A stretch of DNA of 29,159 bases, taken from 1-14-0-10-45-29 sp041650255. Lineage in GTDB: Archaea; Micrarchaeota; Micrarchaeia; Anstonellales; Anstonellaceae. The stretch lies in assembly GCA_041650255.1 (NCBI GenBank), contig JBAZLL010000011.1:1-29159 (forward strand). The letters run 5' to 3'. This document shows, piece by piece, positions 16,331 through 24,313 of the stretch. A program made the translations under genes and the position numbers. Below the pieces are notes generated by a model. That model saw only the letters and a list, made by a program, of their open reading frames with translations. It was not told the DNA's origin and did not search any database. How positions within the stretch are numbered: position 1 is the stretch's first letter; each line of letters begins with the position of its first letter.

Positions 16331-17182
16331 ATGGCTCTGTACTGCGAAGAATTGCAAAAAATGGCAAAAAAGCACAAAACATTATTGTGCTTTGGATTGG
16401 ACCCAACGCTTGAGGAATTTCCCTCATCAATAACCGGCTCAACAAAACAGAAAATAATTCTCTTTTACTCCTCAATAATTGACGCCGCGCCAAAAGGCTC
16501 ATTCTCGGCGCTCAAGCCAAACTATGCATTTTTTGCCCAATACGGGTTTGAAGGCCTGCAGGCTCTAAAAGAGCTAATAGACACATATAAGGACAAATAC
16601 ACAATCATTTTGGATGTAAAGCGCGGCGATATCGGAAGAACCGCGCGCGCTTATGCAAAAGAAGGTTACGAATTTTTCGGTGCCGATGCACTTACTCTCT
16701 CTCCTTTAATGGGCGACGATTCAATCGAGCCATATTTTGAATATTTTGCAAAAGGCAAAGGCGCATATCTTCTATGCCGAACATCAAACGCCGGCGCGCA
16801 GGATTTTCTTATGCAGAAAATGGGAGACGGAAGGCCATTATACAAAAAAATAGCCGAGAAAACGGTTGAATGGGACTCGTCCGGCTCGCTCGGTCTTGTT
16901 GTGGGCGGAACAAACATTTCTGATTTGGAGGAAATATTTACCATGCTTGCCGGAGCGAAGAAGGCAATTCCGCTTCTAATTCCGGGCATCGGAGCACAAG
17001 GCGGTTCTGCAGGCAGAGTGGCAAACGCACTTGCAAAACACAAAATGCTTGCCCCGCTTGCCCGCGTGAATGCTTCATCTTCAATCTCTTATGCCTTCAA
17101 AAAAGCGGAAACAAATGATTATTTGCAGGCGGCATTGGACGAGATGAAATCATTGAACAAAGAGATGAAAATTGAGCTATAG
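16331..17182 (+). CDS. pyrF: orotidine 5'-phosphate decarboxylase, type 2
   Basis: Converts OMP to UMP. The catalytic DVKRGDIG (Asp95, Lys97, Asp100) follows a strand as expected, and FGLDPTL at the N-terminus is typical of this branch. The 283 residues, and the segment LCRTSNAGAQDF, fit the longer type-2 form rather than the short form of 210-230 residues common in archaea. GGTG at 16322-16325 favours ATG 16331 over the GTG at 16325. The 132-base gap after pyrE contains a dispersed A-rich repeat. Confidence 0.95.
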   Translation: MALYCEELQKMAKKHKTLLCFGLDPTLEEFPSSITGSTKQKIILFYSSIIDAAPKGSFSALKPNYAFFAQYGFEGLQALKELIDTYKDKYTIILDVKRGDIGRTARAYAKEGYEFFGADALTLSPLMGDDSIEPYFEYFAKGKGAYLLCRTSNAGAQDFLMQKMGDGRPLYKKIAEKTVEWDSSGSLGLVVGGTNISDLEEIFTMLAGAKKAIPLLIPGIGAQGGSAGRVANALAKHKMLAPLARVNASSSISYAFKKAETNDYLQAALDEMKSLNKEMKIEL

Positions 17183-17512
17183 TTATTTATTCACTGACTA
17201 TAGTTATTTTACCTTTTTATACTAATTTTACTCTTTTCTTTCACAAGCATATTATTAGTACTCTTTAGTTTTTCACATTTCTTCTCTTTAATCTACAATT
17301 TACTCTCCTTCTTAATCAGTTTCTACCCAATCTCTCTCTTCCTTCCTCGCATCTTTCACACAGTTCAAATTATACTAATTTTACCGTTTTCCCACGCACA
17401 CTATATATAGTACTCTTCTATTTTTACAAAATACTTCTTTCTATAACAATTGACAACTCCCCCTAATTTATTTCAATAATACTTATCAATTTTCACCCCC
17501 CTTCTATCTTTA
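17183..17512. other. 330-base pyrimidine-rich intergenic region with internal direct repeats
   Basis: No gene is seen on either strand. The plus strand is strongly T/C-rich. TTATACTAATTTTAC occurs at 17217-17231 and 17370-17384. About 40 bases after each copy comes TAGTACTCTT, so an imperfect unit of about 80 bases is repeated 153 bases apart. CTATAGTTATTT also occurs twice near 17178 and 17198, the first copy crossing the pyrF stop. A TATA-like CTTATCAA at 17482-17489 sits 27 bases before the next ATG. Confidence 0.6.
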
Positions 17513-18316
17513 ATGGGTACAAACATCACTTCAAAAAAAGATTGGCTAAGTTTGAAGCCAGCAAGCAAAACCAGTCACAAGGGAGAAAATGGCAGACTAC
17601 TAATATTTGCGGGCTCTCCTCTGTATCACGGCGCGCTCATTCTTGCTATAAATGCGGCCGTGCGTTTTTGTGATTTGATATACGTATTTACCTCCGAGCA
17701 AAATGTTCCTCTTCTAAACGGTCTAAAAGAGCAAAGCCCAAACATAATAGTCCTTACTCCCAGAAGCATCCAACCCTTTTTCTCAAAAATAGATGCATAT
17801 CTTGTCGGACCCGGTTGGGAGGAAAACGAGCAAAACAAGTCATTGCTTTCAAAACTTCTCAAAACAAAAAATCCTATTGTAATAGATGCGACCGCGCTAA
17901 AACTGCTTGACCTTTCCCTTTTGCACAAAAATGCCCTTCTCACTCCGCACGCGGGTGAATTTGAATCTCTTTTCAAACTGAGTGCAAACGCAGAGAATGC
18001 AAAAGCGATGGCGAAAAAATACAAATGCACAATTTTGCTAAAGGGCCCGACCGATTACATTGCATCCCCTCTTCGCTTAAAGGCAAACACAACTCATGAT
18101 GTCGGAATGACAAAAGGCGGAACCGGCGATGTGTTAGCAGGGCTTTGCGCCGCAATCTTCTCAACCCAAAAATCTGCATACAAATCTGCGTGCGCCGCCG
18201 CATTTCTAAACGGCTATGCAGGAACGCTTCTTGCAAAAAGGATGGGTCCGAATTATTCTTCGCAGGATTTGGCAAACGAGCTTGCGGTTGCCGCGCACGA
18301 ACTCTCCAAAAAATAA
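17513..18316 (+). CDS. nnrD: ADP-dependent NAD(P)H-hydrate dehydratase (NnrD domain only)
   Basis: Repairs hydrated NAD(P)H. It belongs to the ribokinase-like YjeF C-terminal family. Motifs are GRLLIFAGSPLYHGA (27-41), LTPHAGEFESL (143-153), LLKGPTDYIA (175-184) and the anion-hole/catalytic MTKGGTGDVLAG (199-210, Asp206). The 267 residues cover only the dehydratase. The epimerase (YjeF_N/NnrE), often fused to it in archaea and bacteria, is absent here and not seen elsewhere in the window. Probably leaderless, with a TATA near 17485. Confidence 0.9.
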   Translation: MGTNITSKKDWLSLKPASKTSHKGENGRLLIFAGSPLYHGALILAINAAVRFCDLIYVFTSEQNVPLLNGLKEQSPNIIVLTPRSIQPFFSKIDAYLVGPGWEENEQNKSLLSKLLKTKNPIVIDATALKLLDLSLLHKNALLTPHAGEFESLFKLSANAENAKAMAKKYKCTILLKGPTDYIASPLRLKANTTHDVGMTKGGTGDVLAGLCAAIFSTQKSAYKSACAAAFLNGYAGTLLAKRMGPNYSSQDLANELAVAAHELSKK

Positions 18317-18450
18317 ATTAAAAATTTGCCACACATCCAATTTTTCCGAGATATTTTTTGTATTTTTATACATTCAATTTTTTTTCAGCCACAAACCCAT
18401 TAAGTTTAAAACCATTCCCTTCCTGCACTAATTAGTAAAGGTGATCCAAG

Positions 18451-18711
18451 ATGACAGACGTAGCACCAGGTAAGGAATTTGTTTTCAAAATGCCTGAAGG
18501 TAGCGTAGTTGGCAGGGCAAGAAACCTTGACGAGCTAATACAGCTTGTGAAGACCGCGCCATTGCCTGCCGTGCTTTATCACGCCAAGGGAAACCATTTC
18601 GCCCCATGGCTTGATATGATTGGCAGAAAACAAACTTCAAAACGGCTTTCCGGGCTTGTAATAAACGACAAGACCGTGCGAGTGGCACTGCTTAGGGCAT
18701 TGCGTTCCTGA
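18451..18711 (+). CDS. small conserved-looking protein, unknown function
   Basis: 86 residues with a strong ribosome binding site (AAAGGTGAT at 18437-18446) and clear coding character. Notable segments are VGRARNLDELIQLVKTAPLP and YHAKGNHFAPWLDMIGRK. The YHxxxxHFxxWL pattern recalls small archaeal proteins of the DUF5752 kind, from memory and not checked. There is no membrane segment. It precedes a membrane-protein gene by 32 bases on the same strand. Confidence 0.8.
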   Translation: MTDVAPGKEFVFKMPEGSVVGRARNLDELIQLVKTAPLPAVLYHAKGNHFAPWLDMIGRKQTSKRLSGLVINDKTVRVALLRALRS

Positions 18712-18743
18712 CCTTTTTTAATATTAACTGGCCAAGTTAGCTC

Positions 18744-19298
18744 ATGCTCTATACATTAGCAGTCAGTGCCATCTGCGGTTTTTGCGCAAAATTATCCGAT
18801 TTTGCATCCGAGCGCCAATTACAAGTGCCTAAAGTATTTGCCATTCTAAGTTCAATTATCTATGGTGCCGGGCTTGCATTTTTAACAATCTCAAGCCCAC
18901 TTTCCTCTCTCTTTTTGGCGCTCGCATTTGCAAGCACGGTCTGCCAAAAAATTGACCATCCGCTTCACATGCTCGGCTTAGCAGTATTCACAGGATTTAT
19001 ACTCATATTCCCAATCTCTTCATTTGACGCCCCGCTCTTTTGTCTGTTTTTGGCGCTTGCAATATTTGACGAGCTTGAGCTGAAAATTTTTGGCTCCCTC
19101 TCTTTTCTTTTTGAGAACCGGCTCTTTGTGCCAATCGGCGCGTTTTTGGTTTTTGCATACACTGGGCAAATAATATTTTTAGCCTCCATTTTGGCATTTG
19201 ACATTTTCTACCGGCTTTGCGAGTTTGTGTTCAAGGATTATTTAGTATCCGCTACAAAGCAAAAACAATCCGGCAAAACAAAGCACATCTTGGAATAA
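18744..19298 (+). CDS. multi-spanning membrane protein, unknown family
   Basis: 184 residues with about five or six hydrophobic segments (near 1-14, 33-50, 54-68, 77-90, 96-110, 130-155). The polar motifs QKIDHPLHMLGLAVF (about 70-84) and FDELELKIF with ENRLFVPIGA may be family signatures, but I cannot name the family. The last codons (about 19273-19298) are the first copy of a 44-base direct repeat whose second copy is intergenic. The C-terminal residues KQSGKTKHILE are therefore partly repeat-derived. Confidence 0.75.
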   Translation: MLYTLAVSAICGFCAKLSDFASERQLQVPKVFAILSSIIYGAGLAFLTISSPLSSLFLALAFASTVCQKIDHPLHMLGLAVFTGFILIFPISSFDAPLFCLFLALAIFDELELKIFGSLSFLFENRLFVPIGAFLVFAYTGQIIFLASILAFDIFYRLCEFVFKDYLVSATKQKQSGKTKHILE

Positions 19299-19390
19299 AA
19301 TAATCGGAATAAAAAACATAAGATAAAACAAACCCGCAAAAACAAAGAACATCTCGGACTAAAATAATCGGAATAAAAAATCCAAAATAA

Positions 19391-19460
19391 AATCAACTAA
19401 AATTCAATTCGGGTTTGCGGGCGGCCCCGAGGCCGCCTCGGGCTCAATTTTGTTTTTTGG
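19391..19460 (+). repeat. dispersed palindromic repeat, copy at 19.4 kb
   Basis: The first 36 bases match 22574-22609 with two mismatches. A GGCGGCC...GGCCGCC palindrome and then CAATTTTGTTTTTTG follow, the last also shared with the 22.6-kb copy. Bases 19433-19452 are repeated exactly, inverted, at 9794-9813. Confidence 0.8.
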
Positions 19461-19495
19461 TTTTGCATTTTTGTATTCAAGCTTTTTGCTTGCGC
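19461..19495 (-). repeat. dispersed 35-bp repeat, inverted copy 2
   Basis: Reverse complement of 16241-16275 with one mismatch (GCGC for GCAC). It directly adjoins the palindromic repeat. Confidence 0.75.
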
Positions 19496-19625
19496 TTTTT
19501 TTTGCTTTTTATTCCGAATTATTTTTGTTTTCAAATTTTTTGCAGGTTTATTTTGCAATTCTGCATTTTTTTCAGCGGAAAACAGCCTTAGTTTGTTTAT
19601 TTAACATATTTTTACAAATACATCT

Positions 19626-20642
19626 ATGGCAGATTTGCGCTTTTTGGCACATTTTCCCTTCATTGATGAGGCGAAGGTTTACGCAAAAGAGGCAAAAATA
19701 CAACTCACGGATGAAAATTTGCGTGGGGGAGAAGAGCGCCTTCGCCAGGCGATTTCCGATGGAAAAATTCGCTTATTGGCAACCGGCTTATCCGAAGAGC
19801 TTGAGCGCCATATCTCATACTATGCCGCAAGCAGGGCAATACTTGCCGCATGGGCAAACAATTATGCAAAAAAAAGAGTCGCGGTGGCAGAATCAAAAAC
19901 AGCATCGGATTATTTGAAAAACTCCCAAGACCGCACCTCAAATTATTTTGAGCTTCTTGCCTCAAGCCTGAAAATAAAAATAACTCCCGCAAACGCTTCC
20001 GATGTGCAGGGAAGAAAAGGAGTATTTCTAATCCCGTTTAGCAGTTATCTTCTATATACGCCCAGAGACATTCATTTCAAGCTCTCAAATATGGAGCTTG
20101 ACAATGGAAATGTGAAAGTGACTCAACATCAGGCGGAGCGAATATTGGAAGAAGCAATAAGAAAGCGGCTTGACGAGTCTGCCCTGCCGCGCATGCACGA
20201 ACCAAGTCAGCAAATAAAAAATGCGATTATGCGTCTGTCCGCGTTTTTGCCAAAGGAAAAAATCGAGCCATCCAAAATAGAAAAAAAAGATTTCCCACCC
20301 TGCATTCTAAAGCTCATAGAGCATTTGAATTCATCAATAAACGTTCCGCATTCGGGTCGGCTTGCGCTTGCAATTTATCTGATAAAAGCCGGGCTTACCG
20401 ACGAGCAAATTGACTCTGTTTTTTCTGGCGCGCCCGATTACAATAAGGAAACGACAATTTACCAAATCCAGTACATCCGAAAAAAAGCTTACTCTGTTCC
20501 CTCTTGCAAAACGATGGACACTTATGGCATCTGTATTGCATTGTGCAGATGCAACAATCCTGCAAACTATCGCGAGGCATTGCACTCAAAATTTGCCGCG
20601 CTTTCAATGCAGGCTCAAAAGGAGGCTGAAACAAATGGATAA
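19626..20642 (+). CDS. priL: DNA primase large subunit (PriL)
   Basis: Regulatory subunit of the archaeal/eukaryotic-type primase, which makes RNA primers with PriS. The C-terminal half has the iron-sulfur domain pattern: Cys226 (FPPCIL), then NVPHSGRLALAIYLIKAG, Cys294 (VPSCKTMDTYG), Cys303 and Cys307/Cys309. Four of these should bind the 4Fe-4S cluster. The 338 residues are usual for archaeal PriL. The gene overlaps priS by eight bases, so the two are translationally coupled. TATA at 19596-19605 suggests a leaderless start. Confidence 0.93.
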   Translation: MADLRFLAHFPFIDEAKVYAKEAKIQLTDENLRGGEERLRQAISDGKIRLLATGLSEELERHISYYAASRAILAAWANNYAKKRVAVAESKTASDYLKNSQDRTSNYFELLASSLKIKITPANASDVQGRKGVFLIPFSSYLLYTPRDIHFKLSNMELDNGNVKVTQHQAERILEEAIRKRLDESALPRMHEPSQQIKNAIMRLSAFLPKEKIEPSKIEKKDFPPCILKLIEHLNSSINVPHSGRLALAIYLIKAGLTDEQIDSVFSGAPDYNKETTIYQIQYIRKKAYSVPSCKTMDTYGICIALCRCNNPANYREALHSKFAALSMQAQKEAETNG

Positions 20643-21879
20643 CAAAACAATTCAGCCCAATAATTTTGATGCACAAATTTTGGAACCCGCAGTTTCATCT
20701 TCAGACAATGCAGTTCAATCCTCAAACCCATCGTCTCCTGCGCCCGCGCTGTGGCTACAGGAAAAATTTCGGCAATATTATGCAAATGCGCGCCCGCAGG
20801 TACAGCAGGTTGAAAAACGCGAATTCGGATTCGGAAGTTGGGAGAAAAAAATCGAGTTCCGCCATCTTTGTTTTGAAAATCCTCAAAGCTTGTGGATGCG
20901 CCTGAGAAAGGATGCGCCACTTTATGTTTCCTGCTCCGCCGCCTATTACGAATTTCCTGCCAATAGGCCAATGCCAAACAAGCACTGGCTGGGCGCAGAT
21001 ATAATTTTTGATTTGGACGCCGAGCCGGATGCAATTTCGCCATTTATTCTGCAAAAGACTCTTGATGATGTGCGCTCAAAAGCGATTACATTAATAGAAG
21101 ATTTCCTGATTCCGGATTTTGGATTCTCGCAGGATGAGTTGCATGTAAATTTTTCGGGCTCCCGAGGTTATCACGTTCGCGTGTATCACAAGGATTCACA
21201 AGTGCTCGGGCGCGCAGAAAGGCGCGAAATAGTTGATTACATAGAAGGCGTTGGGCTGGCATTTGAGGATTTTTTCTCCGAAGAAGCCATCGGCGATTCC
21301 GACAATGCGCACCGGCATTTTAGCAGGTTAGCCGGTCCCAGCCCGAATATGGGCGGCTATAAGGGAAAATTCGCAAGAAGAATTATCAAAATGCTCAACG
21401 ATCCGGCTTCCGCCGCTCTCATCAGTCCAAAACTCAAAAACGCAGAAAATGTAAAACGCCTAATCTGCGGAATTGAAAAAGGCAATTGGTCTGCAGTGCA
21501 AATTCCGCATGCGGTCGAGCAGTTTAGAAAAATATTTTTGCAAACCTCTCTGCGTCTTACCAATCAGGTGGAAACGGATGCAAACGTCACAATAGACACC
21601 TCAAAAATTTTGCGCCTGCCAGATTCAATTCATGGTGGAAGCGGAATGCTTGCAAAATCAATTCCCCCTTCAAAAAAATTGTGCGAATTTTCCCCGCTTA
21701 TCGATGCTTTGGCATTTTCAATGAAAAAAACCCAGCGAGTGCGCACATTGCGAAAAATCCCATCCCAAGAATTCGGCGCTCAGACATTTGATGAAATTGC
21801 CTGCGCGAAGGAAATAGAATTGCCTGAGGCTTACGCGATTTATCTTGTGTGCAAAAAGACGGCAGTACCGATAATTTGA
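20635..21879 (+). CDS. priS: DNA primase small (catalytic) subunit (PriS)
   Basis: Catalytic primase subunit. The metal-binding pair is in DIIFDLDAE (Asp126, Asp128), the nucleotide-binding motif is SGSRGYHVRV (174-183), and the third acidic site is near DTSKILRLPDSIHGGSG. The ATG at 20635 has GGAGG at 20621-20625. The frame is open further upstream but that part lies inside priL. The first 35 residues are a Ser/Asn/Gln-rich extension. The zinc-binding Cys/His cluster that normally follows the DxD pair in archaeal and human PriS is missing (see findings). 414 residues is long for archaeal PriS. Confidence 0.93.
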   Translation: MDNKTIQPNNFDAQILEPAVSSSDNAVQSSNPSSPAPALWLQEKFRQYYANARPQVQQVEKREFGFGSWEKKIEFRHLCFENPQSLWMRLRKDAPLYVSCSAAYYEFPANRPMPNKHWLGADIIFDLDAEPDAISPFILQKTLDDVRSKAITLIEDFLIPDFGFSQDELHVNFSGSRGYHVRVYHKDSQVLGRAERREIVDYIEGVGLAFEDFFSEEAIGDSDNAHRHFSRLAGPSPNMGGYKGKFARRIIKMLNDPASAALISPKLKNAENVKRLICGIEKGNWSAVQIPHAVEQFRKIFLQTSLRLTNQVETDANVTIDTSKILRLPDSIHGGSGMLAKSIPPSKKLCEFSPLIDALAFSMKKTQRVRTLRKIPSQEFGAQTFDEIACAKEIELPEAYAIYLVCKKTAVPII

Positions 21880-21923
21880 TGGGCAAATTTTTGGAGTTTT
21901 CTCTTTTCTCTCTCAATCGCTTT

Positions 21924-22451
21924 TCAAACTTTTGGCTTTTCCTCTTCAATAGCAAAACTCATTTTGAGCTCTTTTAATTTTGTATTAAGTTGGCGGTATT
22001 GCACTCCCGCCATATTGAGCATTCTTTTGGAGGCAAGCACCGATTCACTCTTGCCGTATTTGTCGGACAAATAAACAATCTCCTTAATGCCTGATTGAAT
22101 AATCACTTTTGCGCACTCGTTGCATGGAAAAAGGGCGATATAAATTTTCGCACCCCTCAAATTTTTTGTAGAATTTAAAATCGCGTTCACTTCCGCATGC
22201 ACAACATACGGATATTTTGTGTCGTTTGCATTTTGCGCGTGCCTTGCCCACGGAAGCGCATCGTCCGAACAGCCTGCCGGAAATCCGTTGTATCCGATAC
22301 CAACAATCTTGTTGTATTCGTCCACTATGCAGGCGCCCACTTGAGTATTTGGGTCCTTGCTTCTTTGCGCTGATAAAAGCGATATACCCATGAAATATTC
22401 GTCCCATTTGATGTAATCTTCGCGCTTTCCAATTTTTTCTTCCATGGACAT
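21924..22451 (-). CDS. dcd: dCMP deaminase
   Basis: Deaminates dCMP to dUMP for dTTP synthesis. Zinc ligands are in VVHAEVNAI (His85, catalytic Glu87) and PCNECAK (Cys110, Cys113). KDPNTQVGACIV, GIGYNGFPAGCSDD, DTKYPYVVHAE and GIKEIVYLSDKY follow the eukaryotic dCMP deaminase closely. The gene symbol is uncertain because dcd also names dCTP deaminase. Start is ATG 22451 or ATG 22445, both without a ribosome binding site, and TTTTATTAAT about 25-29 bases upstream suggests a leaderless mRNA. It is convergent with priS. Confidence 0.93.
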   Translation of the reverse strand: MSMEEKIGKREDYIKWDEYFMGISLLSAQRSKDPNTQVGACIVDEYNKIVGIGYNGFPAGCSDDALPWARHAQNANDTKYPYVVHAEVNAILNSTKNLRGAKIYIALFPCNECAKVIIQSGIKEIVYLSDKYGKSESVLASKRMLNMAGVQYRQLNTKLKELKMSFAIEEEKPKV

Positions 22452-22573
22452 ATATGTGTAATGAAATTAATAAAATGCCCTTAAAAACAAAATTTGAAAA
22501 CAAATAAAGCTGAACAAAAAACCAAAAGTAAATCAAACTCTAAAAAATACCCCTCGGAACAAAAAACAAACTC

Positions 22574-22642
22574 AATCAACTAAAATTCGATTCGGGTTTG
22601 CTGGCGGCCCAAGACCGCCTCTTTGGCCCAATTTTGTTTTTT
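22574..22642 (+). repeat. dispersed palindromic repeat, copy at 22.6 kb
   Basis: Matches the 19.4-kb copy in its first 36 bases (two mismatches) and in CAATTTTGTTTTTTG. The inner palindrome GGCGGCCCAAGACCGCC and TTTGGCCC resemble the 255-278 copy. It lies in the 265-base region between two divergent genes, where a terminator for neither is needed. The rest of that region is A-rich to the left and has no gene. Confidence 0.8.
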
Positions 22643-22716
22643 GTTTTAGATGTGGCTTCTTCGTTGGTTTTAGCAAGCAGAAAAGGGATTAAAATCCTCT
22701 CACTCTTAATATATTT

Positions 22717-23316
22717 ATGAAAAGCCAAACCATTTTGCTAATATTGGTGGCAATCACCCTAATCGCTCTCTTCTCATTCACGCGCCTTTTCAGCGGCGCG
22801 TCCGAAGTGGATGCAAAAAAATTCTTCGAAGAGGATTTGACTCAAAGCTATCCGAGTGCCGACCTTCGCGAAGTGTTAAATACCACCAAAATAGGCGAGG
22901 GACCAGACAGCTACTATGCCCTAAAAGCAAGAGTGTCATACGGTCTCTCCACTCCATGCCCCGAGCGAATAGAAGTTGAATACCATTACCCCGCAAGAAA
23001 TTTCCTAAAGCGCGATGAGAAAATAGTTTCAGGCTGTGCCGTATGCACCGGCGATTCTCTAAACTGTCATATCATCTATCCCGAAGAGGCGGTAATCGCA
23101 TCCCACACATACAACGGCACAGAAGAAATAACTCAATTTATCAAAACCTATTCTTCGGCCGTCCCTTCCGTTTCAATTCTTCCCGAATACGAAGATGAGA
23201 AAAACGTATGGCAGGTGGACTGGTCATCTCCAAAAGCGCCAAACACACTTCGCGTGCTTATCTCCCAAACAAATAACTGCATCATCTCCATAAGTCCGCA
23301 AGGCAATTCGCAATAA
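22717..23316 (+). CDS. exported or membrane-anchored protein, Cys-containing, unknown function
   Basis: 199 residues. An N-terminal hydrophobic segment (ILLILVAITLIALFSF) acts as signal peptide or anchor. The rest is a soluble outer domain of mixed alpha/beta character. Cysteines occur in TPCPERIEVEYHY, in GCAVCTGDSLNC and in TNNCIIS, so one or more disulfides are possible. I do not recognise the family. It is followed by the GMP synthetase gene after 15 bases with an AGGTGA site, so both are probably in one operon. TTAAAATCC about 27 bases before the ATG is the likely TATA box. Confidence 0.78.
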   Translation: MKSQTILLILVAITLIALFSFTRLFSGASEVDAKKFFEEDLTQSYPSADLREVLNTTKIGEGPDSYYALKARVSYGLSTPCPERIEVEYHYPARNFLKRDEKIVSGCAVCTGDSLNCHIIYPEEAVIASHTYNGTEEITQFIKTYSSAVPSVSILPEYEDEKNVWQVDWSSPKAPNTLRVLISQTNNCIISISPQGNSQ

Positions 23317-23331
23317 TTTTAGGTGAGTTCA

Positions 23332-24288
23332 ATGTCTTTCAAGCCCGCACCATTCATCAAGGAACAGACGGACGCCGCCAAGAAAAAAATAGGCGATAAG
23401 CCCGCTCTTGTCGCTTTATCAGGCGGGGTTGACTCATCGGTTGCCGCGCTCATTGTACACAACGCAATCGGAAAAAATTTGCACGCGGTCTTTGTAGACA
23501 CCGGGCTTATGCGCCAAAACGAAGCGGAAAATGTAAAAAAGGCATTTGCAAAAAGCGGGCTGAATTTGCAAATAGTAAACGCATCCGAAAAATTCTTCTC
23601 AAAACTAAAAGGCGTAACCGAGCCTGAAAAGAAACGAAAAATAATCGGCGAGCAATTCATTCGTGTATTTGAAGAATACGCTAAAGTTCACGGCATAAAA
23701 GTGCTCGTGCAAGGGACAATCGCCCCCGATTGGATTGAATCCGGCGGAGCAGGTCGCGACACAATAAAATCTCATCACAACGTCGGCGGTCTGCCCGAGA
23801 AAATGGGGCTTGAGCTTTTCGAGCCATTGCGCGACTGCTACAAACACGAGGTGCGCATCCTTGCAAAAGAGCTTTCCCTTCCAAATGAAATCTGCGAGCG
23901 CCAGCCTTTTCCGGGTCCGGGATTAGCAGTTAGAATAGTCGGCGAAGTCACAAAAGAGCGGGCGGAAATAGTGCGCAAATGCTGTTTCATAGTTGAGGAA
24001 GAAATTGAATCCGCTTCAAAATCTGGCGAAATTGAGCGCCCTTGGCAATATTTTGCGGCCCTGCTGGATACGAAAACAGTTGGGGTGCGCGGAGATGAGC
24101 GCTCTTATCATTATACTGTCGTCGTGCGCTCTGTGCGCTCTTTGGACGGAATGACTGCAAACTTTTCGCATCTGCCTGCAAAACTGCTTGAGAAAATTTC
24201 CTCACGCATCACAAATGAGGTGCGCGAAGTCGGACGGGTTTTGTATGATATTACAAATAAGCCGCCATCAACGGTAGAATTGGAATAA
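23332..24288 (+). CDS. guaAB: GMP synthase ATP-pyrophosphatase subunit
   Basis: Uses ATP and ammonia from the amidotransferase subunit to convert XMP to GMP. The PP-loop ALSGGVDSS is at 28-36. Other family segments are VFVDTGLMRQNE, LVQGTIAPDWIESGG, RQPFPGPGLAVRIVGEV and the C-terminal dimerisation domain ending ITNKPPSTVELE, the canonical GuaA end. AGGTGA at 23321-23326 sets the start at ATG 23332. In most bacteria this is fused to the glutaminase; here, as in many archaea, it is separate. The partner gene lies 450 bases downstream past a small unknown gene. Confidence 0.97.
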   Translation: MSFKPAPFIKEQTDAAKKKIGDKPALVALSGGVDSSVAALIVHNAIGKNLHAVFVDTGLMRQNEAENVKKAFAKSGLNLQIVNASEKFFSKLKGVTEPEKKRKIIGEQFIRVFEEYAKVHGIKVLVQGTIAPDWIESGGAGRDTIKSHHNVGGLPEKMGLELFEPLRDCYKHEVRILAKELSLPNEICERQPFPGPGLAVRIVGEVTKERAEIVRKCCFIVEEEIESASKSGEIERPWQYFAALLDTKTVGVRGDERSYHYTVVVRSVRSLDGMTANFSHLPAKLLEKISSRITNEVREVGRVLYDITNKPPSTVELE

Positions 24289-24313
24289 CTCGCTTTATAC
24301 GGAAGTATCTCTC

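Larger units (their letters stand above)
19299..19625. repeat. 327-base repeat-rich intergenic region before priL
   Basis: No gene is seen. It holds, in order, the end of the direct repeat 19273-19316 and its second copy at 19336-19380, the dispersed palindromic element at 19391-19460, the inverted 35-bp repeat copy at 19461-19495, and T-rich DNA. AATAATCGGAATAAAAA on the left and TTTTTATTCCGAATTATT on the right make the whole region a loose inverted repeat around the GC-rich centre. TTTATTTAAC at 19596-19605 is the likely priL TATA box. Confidence 0.65.

Noticed and set aside
19450..19917. 155-codon plus-strand frame starting with a hydrophobic segment before priL
   Set aside because: The hydrophobic start arises from T-rich repeat DNA, and most of the frame overlaps priL in another phase.
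20410..20634. Extension of priS upstream of ATG 20635
   Set aside because: The frame is open but lies inside priL, and GGAGG at 20621-20625 is correctly placed for ATG 20635.
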